64,000 nt of DNA from Solea solea (lineage: Eukaryota > Chordata > Actinopteri > Pleuronectiformes > Soleidae). Made by a program: the position numbers and the translations under genes. Every line of letters starts with the position of its first letter. Position 1 is the stretch's first letter. The stretch covers positions 731,001 through 795,000 of the forward strand of contig NC_081134.1 of assembly GCF_958295425.1 (NCBI RefSeq), given 5' to 3'. This document shows, piece by piece, positions 14,001 through 22,620 of the stretch. The notes below the pieces were generated by a model that worked only from the letters and a program-made list of their open reading frames with translations, did not search any database and was not told the DNA's origin.

Positions 14001-16143
14001 CAAGCAGTGGAGGCTCAAAAATACGGGGTGCTAGGGCACCGCCCCCATCAAAACAATGCAACCAAAAGAAAGCAACATTAAAAATAAAAAATTCAAAACA
14101 ATTACGAAATTTAAATGAAATTACTCACACAGTGTGTGGTTGTATATGGTTAATTACTTTCTGTGTAAATATATACATTCCATCTGGTTGAAACAACACG
14201 ATACTCGTCACAGCATCTTTCATAGCAAAAGGCAACATGCTCTCTCCCTCCCTCTCGCACAGCTCCAAACAATAATAATGTGGGTGATTGATCGTAAATC
14301 AATCACCCACCTGTCACTTTCATCCCTGTCAGTTTTTTCTTTTCTTTTGATTCATAAACAATTTTGCAGCTGCAGATCTTGTAACTTGTAAAAACCTTCA
14401 ATTGAGGTTTTTTTGTATAAAATATGCCCCCCAGCCCCCCCCCCAGCCTTCACTTTAATCACCAGCCGCCACTACTGACAAGCATAATAATTAAAAGCAA
14501 CAGTGAGAACCAGAGCTTTGGTTTGTAAGCCCTGTTCATACTTGGTATTTAACATCTGTCTCAGCTGATCCAAAAACAAGTGGACAGTTATAAGTTCACA
14601 GCTAACATTATGTTTCCAGTGACCACTGGTATCTGAATCCAACTTGCTTGATCTATATGCAAATTAAAATGTACACCATTTGTATTTAGTAGTTTTTTCT
14701 TTATCACGTCCAACTCTACAGATAGGTCTGTTGTCGTTGTGTTTCGTTGTGTTGATGAAACAGTGTTGGCACAGCTCAAAGCAACAAATCACATCAATGC
14801 ACTGTGTGCAGCTTTAAAATGACATCAGACCGTTCACATTGAATAATACTCATGATTACCATTCTGGACACAAATAAATCAGTGCGCTCGAGGTGCTAAA
14901 ATGCTTTAGGTCATCATTGAACTGTAGCAGGTCAGAGAACATCTGCGGAAAAGATGGCCCTTCAAAGTGGACCACAACAGATTTGCATTCACAAAGGCAA
15001 AGCGATGTTCATGTGTGTCAGACCACCTCTGAATATGATCTCAATATTCAGATACCACATGTCTACATGTACTACATGCATACCTGTATTCAAAGTGATA
15101 GCTCAGGTTTTGTGTGACAATATGAGGGACCGACACATCGTCTAACCTTAGATTGAATACCTAATACTACGTAGCCAATCCAAGATTGTGCTTTATTCAC
15201 CCTGCAACAGGAAACCCAACACTAATTTAATTATTAGGATATCAATGGTAATTCAGAGGGGTATTCAATTCATACCACCCCCTTTACGACAGTTACTATT
15301 TGAACATAAATATATAAAACATGGGAGCGTGATATTATCGATATAGTTAGTATATATATGTGTATGTATGTATGTATGTATGCTTAAGAGTAAGCTAAAT
15401 ATTACATAAACTTCACACATATGCATGTACACACATTGTGCAACTCTAATATTAAGTATTTCACAAATGAACATACCACGTCAACACATTTAGCCTTTGT
15501 CACAATATTATAGTATTTATTGCAAATGTCTAAGAGACAAATAATGCATCCTAAACTATTGCATAATTGAACCTGGTGCACTTTAACAAACTCCGCACGC
15601 CGCTGTTGGGAGTAACAACACTCAATGACCATGTAATCTATTTATATTATTGACCAAAGCTATTTCAACTCCTCCAAAACATCCAGTTGTAATTTAAAAA
15701 GAATAATGTATATAGGGACTTTAGTTTGAGGTAACGGTGACGCTCGCTGAGCAAAAGCTACGTTAGTTAGCTACAACACAAAGGATCAACAATACTGTAT
15801 ATTCGTTAGCATTGTGCTAAACTTCACCAGCCGCGTCATTAGCACACAGCGAAACAATGACGACGGAACTGTATGAACGCGTCCAACCGCGACGTCACCA
15901 CACACGCAGTTTATGACTAAACTAAAAGGCAAATAACGCGATGAACAGAGGGCGTGAGCTAACTTATGCTAACATGCTAGCTTACGACACTTCCCTGATG
16001 GAACCGAGCGCGTGGCTATGGAAACCCGTTATAACACGCACACTCGTCCCCGTTCCCAACAAGTAACGCATTTCCACGGCCCACGTGTGTGTGTGTAAAT
16101 GAGGCGCACTCATAAAGACACTGATAAAACATTACCCGTCCAT
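257..16143 (-). CDS. ptbp2: ptbp2 gene (polypyrimidine tract-binding protein 2), 13 coding exons, 3' end missing
   Basis: Nuclear RNA-binding protein that binds CU-rich pre-mRNA and mostly represses neuronal exons. The spliced frame encodes about 475 residues before the left edge; human PTBP2 has about 531, so one exon of roughly 45 codons is missing. With the longer exon 8, a bipartite nuclear-localisation-like signal lies at about 12-45 (KR, then SKKLR). RRM1 is at about 53-130 (VLHIRKLP), RRM2 about 168-250 (VLRIIIDN), a nine-alanine linker about 304-312, RRM3 about 326-402 (VLLVSNLN) and RRM4 from about 442 (ATLHLSNI). Motifs such as [23 protein letters not shown] plus poly-Ala, VSNLNEE and [18 protein letters not shown] match PTBP2 better than PTBP1 or PTBP3. 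All junctions are GT/AG and phase-consistent. I cannot say which teleost ptbp2 duplicate this is. Confidence 0.95.
454..670 (-). CDS. ptbp2: ptbp2 exon 12 (217 nt), end of RRM3, linker, start of RRM4
   Basis: Encodes [60 protein letters not shown] and [11 protein letters not shown], with split codons at both ends. Acceptor TAAAG, donor GTAAGA. Very strongly conserved with PTBP2. Confidence 0.96.
671..1373. other. ptbp2 intron 11
   Basis: 703-bp AT-rich intron between exons 11 and 12. A short A/T run lies near 1170-1182. I see no other feature. Confidence 0.85.
1374..1466 (-). CDS. ptbp2: ptbp2 exon 11 (93 nt), RRM3
   Basis: Encodes [20 protein letters not shown] then [13 protein letters not shown]3 including RNP1. 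Acceptor ATGCAG, donor GTAAGC. The TAA used when exon 10 is skipped lies 66 nt before the exon's 3' junction, upstream of further junctions, which favours nonsense-mediated decay. Confidence 0.95.
1570..1616 (-). promoter_or_regulatory. CU-rich tract in ptbp2 intron 10
   Basis: Almost pure purine on the plus strand, hence CU/C-rich in the ptbp2 transcript, about 450 nt after exon 10. Such tracts bind PTB-family proteins; that it does so here is inference. Confidence 0.5.
1951..2049 (-). promoter_or_regulatory. Long CU tract with (CU)n microsatellite just after exon 10
   Basis: Nearly uninterrupted purine on the plus strand, including (GA)n at 2011-2049. In the transcript this is a CU-repeat tract starting about 15 nt after the exon 10 donor. 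CUCU and UCUU are known PTB ligands, so it is a likely autoregulatory site. Confidence 0.6.
2065..2098 (-). CDS. ptbp2: ptbp2 exon 10, 34-nt regulated cassette exon
   Basis: Encodes [11 protein letters not shown] and one base of Gly, identical to the residues of the mammalian 34-nt exon (PTBP2 exon 10, PTBP1 exon 11). Acceptor CTAAAG, donor GTATGT. Its length is not a multiple of three. Joining exon 9 straight to exon 11 reads eight residues and then TAA at 1440-1442. In mammals PTB proteins repress this exon so that the skipped mRNA is degraded; the same design is visible here. Confidence 0.95.
2099..4077. other. ptbp2 intron 9
   Basis: 1979-bp intron before the regulated exon. The half nearest exon 10 (2100-2580) is strongly pyrimidine-rich on the gene strand. 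Purine-rich patches on the plus strand continue to about 3400 and the rest is AT-rich. The only long open frame on the minus strand (1835-2545) is a low-complexity artefact spanning exon 10. Confidence 0.8.
2381..2475 (-). promoter_or_regulatory. CCCU/CU-rich tract upstream of exon 10
   Basis: Plus-strand G/A tract with GGGA repeats (about 2424-2452), so CCCU repeats in the transcript, about 300-370 nt upstream of exon 10. With the tract after the exon it brackets the cassette. PTB looping between flanking tracts is a known mode of repression; its use here is inference. Confidence 0.45.
4078..4193 (-). CDS. ptbp2: ptbp2 exon 9 (116 nt), poly-Ala linker and start of RRM3
   Basis: Encodes ALSPLS, nine alanines, [13 protein letters not shown] and RNP2 of RRM3, [10 protein letters not shown]. 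Acceptor GTCAG, donor GTCAGT (a weaker donor than its neighbours). It ends in phase 0, which matters for exon-10 skipping. Confidence 0.93.
4194..4803. other. ptbp2 intron 8
   Basis: About 600-bp intron holding a perfect 13-bp inverted repeat at 4471-4501. Nothing else was recognised. Confidence 0.8.
4471..4501. repeat. Inverted repeat, 13-bp arms, 5-nt loop
   Basis: The arms are ccctgatatctaa and ttagatatcaggg, exact reverse complements separated by caaat. It would form a hairpin in the ptbp2 pre-mRNA. It may be the remnant of a small palindromic DNA element. Confidence 0.8.
4804..5014 (-). CDS. ptbp2: ptbp2 exon 8 (211 nt, or 199 nt with the upstream donor)
   Basis: Encodes [20 protein letters not shown], then [20 protein letters not shown], the end of RRM2 with its PTB-specific extension, then a linker. 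Two donors 12 nt apart, GTAAGA (GT at 4814-4815) and GTAGAT (GT at 4802-4803), both leave phase 1 and differ by four residues. The downstream donor gives ..KIPGALSPL, closer to mammalian ..VPGALSPL, while the upstream donor has the better consensus. The coordinates given use the downstream donor. Confidence 0.9.
5144..5254 (-). CDS. ptbp2: ptbp2 exon 7 (111 nt), middle of RRM2
   Basis: 37 codons [20 protein letters not shown] and [17 protein letters not shown], near-identical to mammalian PTBP2 in this highly conserved segment. Acceptor GGCAG, donor GTAAGT. Confidence 0.96.
5346..5501 (-). CDS. ptbp2: ptbp2 exon 6 (156 nt), linker and start of RRM2
   Basis: 52 codons: [16 protein letters not shown], a variable linker, then [20 protein letters not shown] of RRM2. 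Acceptor TATTAG, donor GTTAGG. The intron on its 5' side is only 80 bp and the one on its 3' side 91 bp. Confidence 0.95.
5582..5722 (-). CDS. ptbp2: ptbp2 exon 5 (141 nt), rest of RRM1
   Basis: 47 codons beginning [11 protein letters not shown], so RNP1 is completed across the exon 4/5 junction, then [20 protein letters not shown] and [11 protein letters not shown]. Acceptor CCAG, donor GTAGGT, phase 0 at both ends. Confidence 0.95.
5955..6127 (-). CDS. ptbp2: ptbp2 exon 4 (173 nt), start of RRM1
   Basis: Encodes [19 protein letters not shown] followed by the start of RRM1 with RNP2 VLHIRKLP and [24 protein letters not shown] is the second basic cluster of the nuclear signal. Acceptor TTTCAG, donor GTGAGT. 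The stretch before RRM1 is shorter than in mammals. Confidence 0.95.
8755..8925 (+). mobile_element. LINE 3' end fragment (C-terminus of pol ORF)
   Basis: Contains the sequence for an [13 protein letters not shown] segment, then ..WCN..R and a tail tgtggcgacccctaaaggga, a pattern common at the 3' end of fish non-LTR retrotransposon ORF2. It is frameshifted and short. The exact clade cannot be set by eye. Confidence 0.6.
9490..9640. mobile_element. hAT-type transposon terminal fragments
   Basis: Two adjacent segments end in accgttccacccctag (about 9592) and accgttacacctctat (about 9637). Read on the minus strand they start ctaggggtggaacggt and atagaggtgtaacggt, resembling the ends of common vertebrate hAT elements. 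Clade assignment is from memory of such repeats, not a search. Confidence 0.45.
10080..10500 (+). pseudogene. Decayed hAT-family transposase, C-terminal dimerisation region
   Basis: The reading frame at 10225-10500 contains [20 protein letters not shown] and [20 protein letters not shown], which fit the hAT C-terminal domain (SS.AAERGFS...K...R..L....L..L). The frame just upstream (to 10265) ends with a [16 protein letters not shown] segment in a different frame, so the copy is frameshifted and lacks the catalytic core and zinc finger. It lies antisense inside ptbp2 intron 3. Confidence 0.7.
11535..11595 (-). CDS. ptbp2: ptbp2 exon 3 (61 nt)
   Basis: Encodes [20 protein letters not shown] and one base of the next codon. 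It corresponds to the RGSDELLSG...SSPNSNMSSM region of mammalian PTBP2. The KR at the exon 2/3 junction forms the first half of the nuclear-localisation-like signal. Flanked by CAG and GTGAGT. Confidence 0.92.
11925..12080 (+). repeat. Dispersed repeat family C, copy 1
   Basis: Shares caaaataacac, then ggaggcagcagtggatc and a downstream aactttggtgtgggaagtgg block with other copies in this window at 13385-13500 (minus), 34375-34480 and 51915-52010. Probably a non-autonomous transposon; not named. Confidence 0.6.
13385..13500 (-). repeat. Dispersed repeat family C, copy 2
   Basis: The reverse complement carries gatggaggcagcagaggatc and gtggactttggtgtagggag, collinear with copy 1. Confidence 0.6.
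13743..13770 (-). CDS. ptbp2: ptbp2 exon 2 (28 nt)
   Basis: A small exon between a TTCCAG acceptor and a GTGAGT donor. It begins with the last base of the Gly-3 codon and encodes IGDVTVGVK. It is phase-consistent with exons 1 and 3. Confidence 0.9.
14005..14483. mobile_element. Short non-autonomous DNA transposon (hAT-like MITE) with target-site duplication
   Basis: A roughly 470-bp insertion in ptbp2 intron 1. The 9-bp direct repeat tgacaagca occurs at 13998-14006 and again at 14476-14484. The ends are related inverted repeats: agtggaggct on the left, and gtagtggcggct when the right end is read on the minus strand. The length of the duplication fits a hAT-type element (8 bp plus chance). 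It encodes nothing. Confidence 0.7.
14280..14310. repeat. Inverted repeat, 13-bp arms, inside the MITE
   Basis: gtgggtgattgat and atcaatcacccac are perfect reverse complements separated by cgtaa. Internal palindromes are common in such elements. Confidence 0.85.
16136..16143 (-). CDS. ptbp2: ptbp2 exon 1, coding part (8 nt)
   Basis: Encodes M-D and the first two bases of G, then a GTAATG donor (GT at 16134-16135). The start is chosen because joining to exon 2 gives [12 protein letters not shown], which matches the MDGIVTEVAVGVK start of mammalian PTBP2. Kozak context is good, with G at -3 and G at +4. The reading frame is also open upstream to an ATG at 16320 (see findings). Confidence 0.9.
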
Positions 16144-16335
16144 TTCTGTAGATATTTCACCGCGCGTCCGCTTTCCGTTCTGTTTTCTCCTCAGTTTACA
16201 CCTACACTGCGCAAGCACGCACACACCACAGCAAAATGGAGGCAAGACGATGCAATGGCGGAAACGACCGGAAAGTTCCGAAGCTGCTGAGCCCGTTGTT
16301 GAGCCTGAATAACAACACATCAGTAAATAAAGAAT
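16144..16335 (-). promoter_or_regulatory. ptbp2 5' leader and probable core promoter
   Basis: CpG-containing segment upstream of the ATG. On the plus strand it has aaaatggagg (about 16234) and caatggcgg (16253-16261), which resemble YY1 sites, and an ETS-type ccggaa core (16268-16273) with an inverted ttccg at 16276-16280. YY1/ETS-containing TATA-less promoters are typical of housekeeping-type genes. The transcription start itself cannot be placed. Confidence 0.45.
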
Positions 16336-16917
16336 TACAATAAAAAAACAATTCTTTCTGAATTACTGAGACATTGTTTCGTAAAAAATGAATAAAGATA
16401 CATTCACCAACAAACTAACCAACTCGTTGACATCACTTTATCTTCAATAAAATTAAATCTGTGACATTAATGAATGAATCAATAATTCAAATTAAACATA
16501 ATGTGAAGGTTGTGAGTATTTCCTCCAAGTCTGAGGGATTCTTTCTTCGGAAGAGACATCGGTCTTAACTGATCCTGATGTTAATGTGAAGCTGATGTGT
16601 CAAAAGATGAAGTATTTCCCTATTTGTGAATCCCGAACAAAGTTTAACTTCACAAAATGCTCCACGTTCATTATCTTGTTGTAGCCGATCATCTGAGATT
16701 TTGTTAGAAAATAATATCACAACTTTATTCTCTTAAAATCACAACTTTTTTCTCTTAATGTTACACCTTCATTCTCATAATATTATGACTTTATTCTCAA
16801 AAGCTTTTTTTTTAAGTGAAAGATGTTACATACCACCACCAACTTGACCACCACTGAGAATTGTGCCTCAAAGAAGAAGTATTGATATAAAACATATGAA
16901 AGCATTTGCCAAGATAT

Positions 16918-17080
16918 TCATTCATTCATTGTCTACTACTGTATCCTCCACATGAGGGTCGTGGGTCGCTGGAGCCAATCCTAACTGACAAAGGGTGAAA
17001 GGCAGGGCAAAGGCCCTCATTTAGACCAGGTTGCAAACCTTTTTGCTGCAAGGCAACAGCACGAACCACGTGGCCCTTTG
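16918..17080 (+). repeat. Dispersed repeat family A, copy 1 (internally deleted)
   Basis: Starts attcattcattgtctactact, then cctccacatgagggtcgtgg, ggagccaatc and gaaaggcagggc, as in copies at 25200-25462, 47130-47330, 58285-58562 and 60505-60760. The middle part is missing. It is a common fish-type interspersed repeat that I cannot name with confidence. Confidence 0.7.
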
Positions 17081-18131
17081 ACAAAACATCTACATTTTAT
17101 TCTTTACAGAATGTACAAATGTAACATTGTCCATGGTTTGCAGGCTGGGAAGACTGGATCTCTAGTCGTTGTAACTTTATATTGTTACAGAAATAAGGGA
17201 CTTGTCGTTCTCCCGCCCTCTTGTCATTCTTCATGAATAACTGTATTGTTTGGCTAACATTGTATTGATGTGTTTGTTCCATCCTTTGTTCATTTCTTCC
17301 GTGTTGTTTCTCTGTCTCTCATCTGATGGTTTACCTACATTTTTCACACTGGTCTAATTTGTGCGATGGTCCATTGGGAAAAGTCTCCCCAGTGGACATT
17401 CACCTGTGGCAGCTAGTCTATACTGAGTCTGCCTGCCTGTACAGTGGGTTCATCAGAGCTTTGCTGATGAGAGGAGTGAGAGTGAACACAAACACTAAAG
17501 TTAAGACCATTGGACCAAAACAGTGAGGTTAAAGGAGCTTAAATAAGAAATGTGTAGCTTTTATGCCCATTTCATTACACACAGCTCTATTACACATTAT
17601 AAAACTAGGCAGCACTCCAATAGCACATACCTATGCCAACACCAAACTCTGCACCATTATCTGGATTTGCACTCAATTCTACATGATATTACATTAATAT
17701 GAGTTGTTGACGTAATATCTGCATCATTTCTGAAGACATTCACACAAATGTTTTTAGAAAGCTAAGGCAGGAAGAATTATTTTGAAAGTATTAATCAACA
17801 ATTCCCTTATAACATTTCAGCATAGTGTGCATCAAGTGATCTGAGAGAGAAAGACACTTCTCCACCTCCTCTTTACAGACGTAATCTGTGTTTGTATTTA
17901 TTTTATTTTAGTTATGACTTTAGGGACAATTCAAAAACATTATTACACATCACAGTAATATGAATATATGTCATGTATGTATGTTTGTATGTTTTATACA
18001 ATAGTGACGTTCCTAAAAGTATAACACCTGTAAAAGGTCACTAAATTATAATGGAAATAGATTAGCTAAATTTATATACAGTGGCATTCTCAAAATGTAT
18101 CTAAAATTTACAACGTTCACGTAACATACTG

Positions 18132-18135
<4 letters not shown>

Positions 18136-18175
<40 letters not shown>
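18136..18175. repeat. (AT)n microsatellite
   Basis: About 20 uninterrupted TA units. Confidence 0.95.
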
Positions 18176-18178
<3 letters not shown>

Positions 18179-18649
18179 ACTGTAATTAATCAGGTTTATT
18201 TTACAATAAATTAGTAGTGTGGCCTGAAACGGCCAGACACACTCTCAAAGGGGGCGGTGCAAGCCCATGAATCATTTTAAACATCATACATATTCTGAAT
18301 AAAATGAAGAAGTTGTGTTTGCAGCACATGAATTGTCTAGTGAATGAAGTCGTCTTCCTAGTTTTACTTCCCACATGTGTTGTGTTAAGTTGCAGTCAGA
18401 GTGGTCGGTGCTCAGTGCCGTTAGAAGTGTGGCTTTGTCAGAATACATCTGTATGCTGACTCCAGCGCTCATTTACCAAACTGTTCCTGTATTTAACTCA
18501 TGCACATTGTTTTCTCCATATCACATTTGGCAGGCTTGTTTTTTCTCTCCCCCTCCTTCTTGTTAATAACAATATGACGAGTATCAGCGGTGCAGTGGGC
18601 ACTGTGCAGGATGTCAGTCCACTGTTATTTCCTGGGCTGATAAACAGCA

Positions 18650-19060
18650 GTGATTTGCTGAGTGTTTGACAGTTTGCTTATTTTCCCCTTGGCTCAGAGG
18701 GCCCCTCATCAGCTAATTTCAACATGGCAGCTTCAGAAGCACAAGTCTTTGGGGAAATGTCATTTTTAATTAAATCCCAGGTCCTTTTAGATAAGCAGTT
18801 AGGCGTTAATTTCACCCAGGGTGTGACGTTGTCAGGAGCCCGGGAGCATGACGTATGTCTGTCAAGATTAATCATTATGCAAAAGTCGCGTCTCCCTTTG
18901 CTTTGAATGAAGGAGGAGTCCCTCACTGCCTGCTTACAAGAACACAGTCATCTGCATGGACAAAATGAACAGTCCCTGGTGTTATAATGAAGGGTTCCCT
19001 TGACATTCTGCTAATGTGTCCCTTAATGCCAATCAAGCATTTGTAGTTGTAATTTTCCAG
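18650..19060. promoter_or_regulatory. Candidate conserved non-coding element
   Basis: Non-repetitive stretch with several homeodomain-like TAAT/ATTA cores (ctaattt, ttaattaaat, gttaattt, attaatcatta), surrounded by low-complexity DNA. Composition and context resemble vertebrate developmental enhancers. There is no direct evidence of conservation from one sequence. Confidence 0.3.
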
Positions 19061-19948
19061 AGAGATCTCTTTAAATGAAACACAATAATCTAATAAATAC
19101 AAATAAATATGTCATAATGTAGTATTTCTCTGATGTCCTAATGTCACTCAAACTACTAATTTATCTTATCCTTTCTGCCTGTCAGTCTACTACTGAAAAA
19201 AAGAAACTACTGAAACTCATTTTCTTAGAACTTGGTGGAAAACTCAAGTTTACAATAAAGCCAGAGGTGTGTCAGTCTGTGTCAGTCTGTGTCAGTCTGT
19301 CATATACTGTACCTCTGCTCTGTCACGTCCCTTGGCATCGACTATTTATGATTTATCATTGAAAATGATTATATTAATAAAATAAAAGTATGTCTGAGTG
19401 TGAGCCAGTGGTCAATATCCATTAAACCTAACCTGGATATTTATTTAACTTTAACCTCAGTCCTATCCTCTAATCTCTAATCCTAACCTCAAACCTGAGT
19501 TTTGTCACAATAGTTAAAGTGACTTAGTGCAATCTGAATACATGTAAAACACAAATATGATATTTTAAAAGTATATTAGCAGCTGTAATGAATATAACAG
19601 GTGAAGGGTCAGATTTAAAAATCTCAAGTCATTGTGTAAGGACTGCATGCAGCAGCAGCAATGCACACACTGCACATCTAGTGTGAACCAGACTTTAAGG
19701 TTATGGATCTATCAGACTTTAGGGTTATGGATCTATGTGTTAGCAGCATCTATAGAGCATTGACTCCTCACTCAGATCCACACATGCAGACCCACTGACA
19801 TGATGTGTGAGTGAAGCCAGATTCAATCACATATGTGGTCCCAGGAGACACAGATCAGAACCAGGTCATGGAGTGAGCTAACCTAGTGGAAGGGGCTCAG
19901 CACAGTCATGTCATGGAAGTACACCTTACCTTTAGGCCTATATTATTC

Positions 19949-19999
<51 letters not shown>
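19949..19999. repeat. (GAT)n microsatellite
   Basis: About 17 perfect ATG/GAT units. Confidence 0.95.
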
Positions 20000-20192
20000 C
20001 AATAATTTGACTCAGGGGTGAGTAATGTAACCAGCGTGTAGCCTGATGTTTATAGGTATTTGAGCACAAGTAGGCCAAATGCATCAGTTCAGGTGGTGAA
20101 TGAAATATAATCTGATCTGATTGTAGCTTAAAACCCTATTTATGCTTTTTTATTGATAAATAAATGCCCCAAGAATTTGGTGCTACACCACT

Positions 20193-20236
20193 GCACGCAC
20201 ACACACACACACACACACACATGCATACACGTGCAT

Positions 20237-20292
<56 letters not shown>
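20193..20292. repeat. (AC)n microsatellite, interrupted
   Basis: Two AC runs separated by atgcatacacgtgcatg. Confidence 0.95.
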
Positions 20293-20294
<2 letters not shown>

Positions 20295-21519
20295 TGTTCA
20301 ACATATAGAATGAAAATGAGATTTGAAATCAATGCTCTGAATCTCCAGAGGCACCTTCAACGTTTTACTCATCACTCTCGACCTGTGCTGAGCACTGAGA
20401 ACATCACATGGATTTTCTGATTTTTCTTCTTCAGCGTGCTCACAGAGTATCATACAAAGGTCACAGATCAAGTGTGTGATGTTCCAAAATCCCGTGCACA
20501 GCTGATCACACATGCAGAACTGCTGCAGACACGAGAGAGAACCAACACCAGGTGTCACTGGGTTTTGTTTTCCAGCAAATCTCTGATATCTTGCTGATGT
20601 CCTCAGCATAACAAAATGTTATAAAACTTATATTCTGATGTATATCTATATTCAATGAATCCACAATGTTTGGTGAACCAGGAAGCGGCCTCCCACAATA
20701 ACGTTAAGTCAAGAAAAAGCAAAAAAGGATTAATATTGTTAATTATGTACAAAATGAACCCAGTGAGTGAGTTTGGAGGCAGCATTAGCATGTAGCCATC
20801 ACTTACCAGTATAACAGTGCACACACACACACACAGAGGAATGCTTGGCGGTAGAGGCTGCTATAGGACGTTAGCAGAGCAGTGTCCAGTGACAGTGACC
20901 CGGGTATTCACCATGTCCACTTAATCTGACAAATAATATCAGTAAGAGGGAGAACAGCCTTGTTTAGGCTGTGTAGTGTTTGTGCTAAATAAATGTGATT
21001 TCAATGTCTATGCTGGAGTATTTGCATAATGTGATTTGATTGGACGACACTCACAGTGATGCTTGGAACATTGAACGCTCGTCAAATTCTGAAGCATGCA
21101 ACACAAACAAATCAAAGCAACGTAACCACTGTGCAGTTGGGCAATGCTCGGCATTCATGGTCAATGGACGTCACATGACTCACATACCCAGGCTGGCAGG
21201 AAAAGCCTCTGAAAAATGAATGGCACCAGTGTCTGTTTCAAGTTCACTGTGCACTTCAAATCCACAGAGTCACAACATATGACTCACTGAATTCATCTGA
21301 CAGTTTCACAAGTATGGAAACAGAGTGGACATTATTCCAGACTGCAGCATTTTCTGATAAACTGTCCCTCATTCTACTCCAGAGAACACTTACATGTATA
21401 ACTAACAAGATATTTAAGTGAATTAGTGTTGGACTCTGTAGGACACACAACATAAATCCACCAACTTCACTTGATTTATGGGAATACGCCTTTATACGTT
21501 TATACGCCTTTCATCACCC

Positions 21520-21905
21520 ATGAAAAATATTATCTCCAAACTCATCCACGCCTTTGTCTCCTCCAGACTGAACCAGTGCAACACACTTCTCATTGGGATT
21601 CTTGGCAAAAGCATTCAGAAGCTCCATCCAGAACAGGGCTGCCAGGATCCTGATGAGACCGGGTAAACACAAGCACGTCACCCCCATCCTCCACTCACTA
21701 CACGGGCTTCCCATATCTGCCAGGATAGAATACACGGCAATGCCCCCCCCCCCCACCCACACCACACACCTGAGCATGATCGCTTCTTCTCCTCACCCCC
21801 CCAGGACTAAGACCCACACACCAGGCCTCCTGCTCTGCTGGTCCACGTCTGTGGACCGCCCTTCCGACCATCTTGTTAAACGTTTTAAAAAAGGACTAAA
21901 AACAG
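21520..21905 (+). mobile_element. LINE reverse-transcriptase remnant (CR1/L2/Rex1-like)
   Basis: The translation in one frame gives ISKLIHAFVSSRLNQCNTLL, then a +1 frameshift near 21630 leads to NRAARILMRPGKHKHVTPIL and HSLHGLPISARIEY. The segment ends with VKRFKKGLKT. These are the conserved C-terminal blocks of fish non-LTR reverse transcriptases. The usual DYCN reads NQCN. A C-rich, proline-coding insertion near 21738-21775 and lost segments show it is dead. Confidence 0.75.
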
Positions 21906-22578
21906 ACGGAGACATTTGAATCCAAATTTCCCACTTGAGTCCTTAAATTCAGAGTTAAATCTGAATTTAAGCTTTCAAACAGGCCTAGAATTCATATGGG
22001 CTAAAATGGTTCTCGTTTACATAGTCTGGCTATTCTAAAGCGTTGTAGACTGTAATGTTTTAGAATCACACAGAGTTTTTCTCTCCTGTTGACAGACATG
22101 CCACAGGCTCAGTCAGAGGTGATTTTCCTGTGAGGATAAGGCCACAGTGATGCCGTGATCGGATCGTCTCCATCTGTGAGGAGTCGAGGAATTGGATTTG
22201 TTGCTGGAGGTCTGAGGTGTGAGGAAAATCAGCTACAATGGAGCTTCCTGAGTAATCCGTCACTGCTGATGCACAGCCACTCTCCAGGCTGGTAATGCAA
22301 CCCTGCACGTTTGAAACGGAAACATTTAAACAGAGAGCAGTAATGTCTTCAAATGTCATTTGTGTCATAGCAACCAGCAGGAAGATAAAATGTCATCTTG
22401 TCTGAGAATGAATATTTCTGCAGGGTCGGAGAACCCATTTATTAAAATCACAGGCGCCCGCGTCTCCCGCGTTACTAAAGAGACAGTATGTCCTGTCATG
22501 TTCCACACTGACCCTCCAACTTGACATTTTGATTTCCCTCATTTTGTCCTTTCCAGTGACAGAATGCACGTCTGCATG

Positions 22579-22579
<1 letters not shown>

Positions 22580-22618
<39 letters not shown>
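22580..22618. repeat. (GT)n microsatellite
   Basis: About 19 TG units. Confidence 0.95.

Positions 22619-22620
<2 letters not shown>

Larger units (their letters stand above)
13771..16135. other. ptbp2 intron 1
   Basis: 2.4-kb first intron containing the MITE. CpG density rises in the last part (about 15700-16135), next to the promoter, with a gacgtcac CRE-like site near 15891. Confidence 0.75.
16336..21519. other. Upstream flank, no gene recognised
   Basis: AT-rich non-coding sequence with family A copy 1, an (AT)n tract, a (GAT)n and an (AC)n microsatellite, a three-unit gtcagtctgt array (about 19269-19300) and a candidate conserved element at 18650-19060. Open frames here are short and show no known domain. 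Confidence 0.7.
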
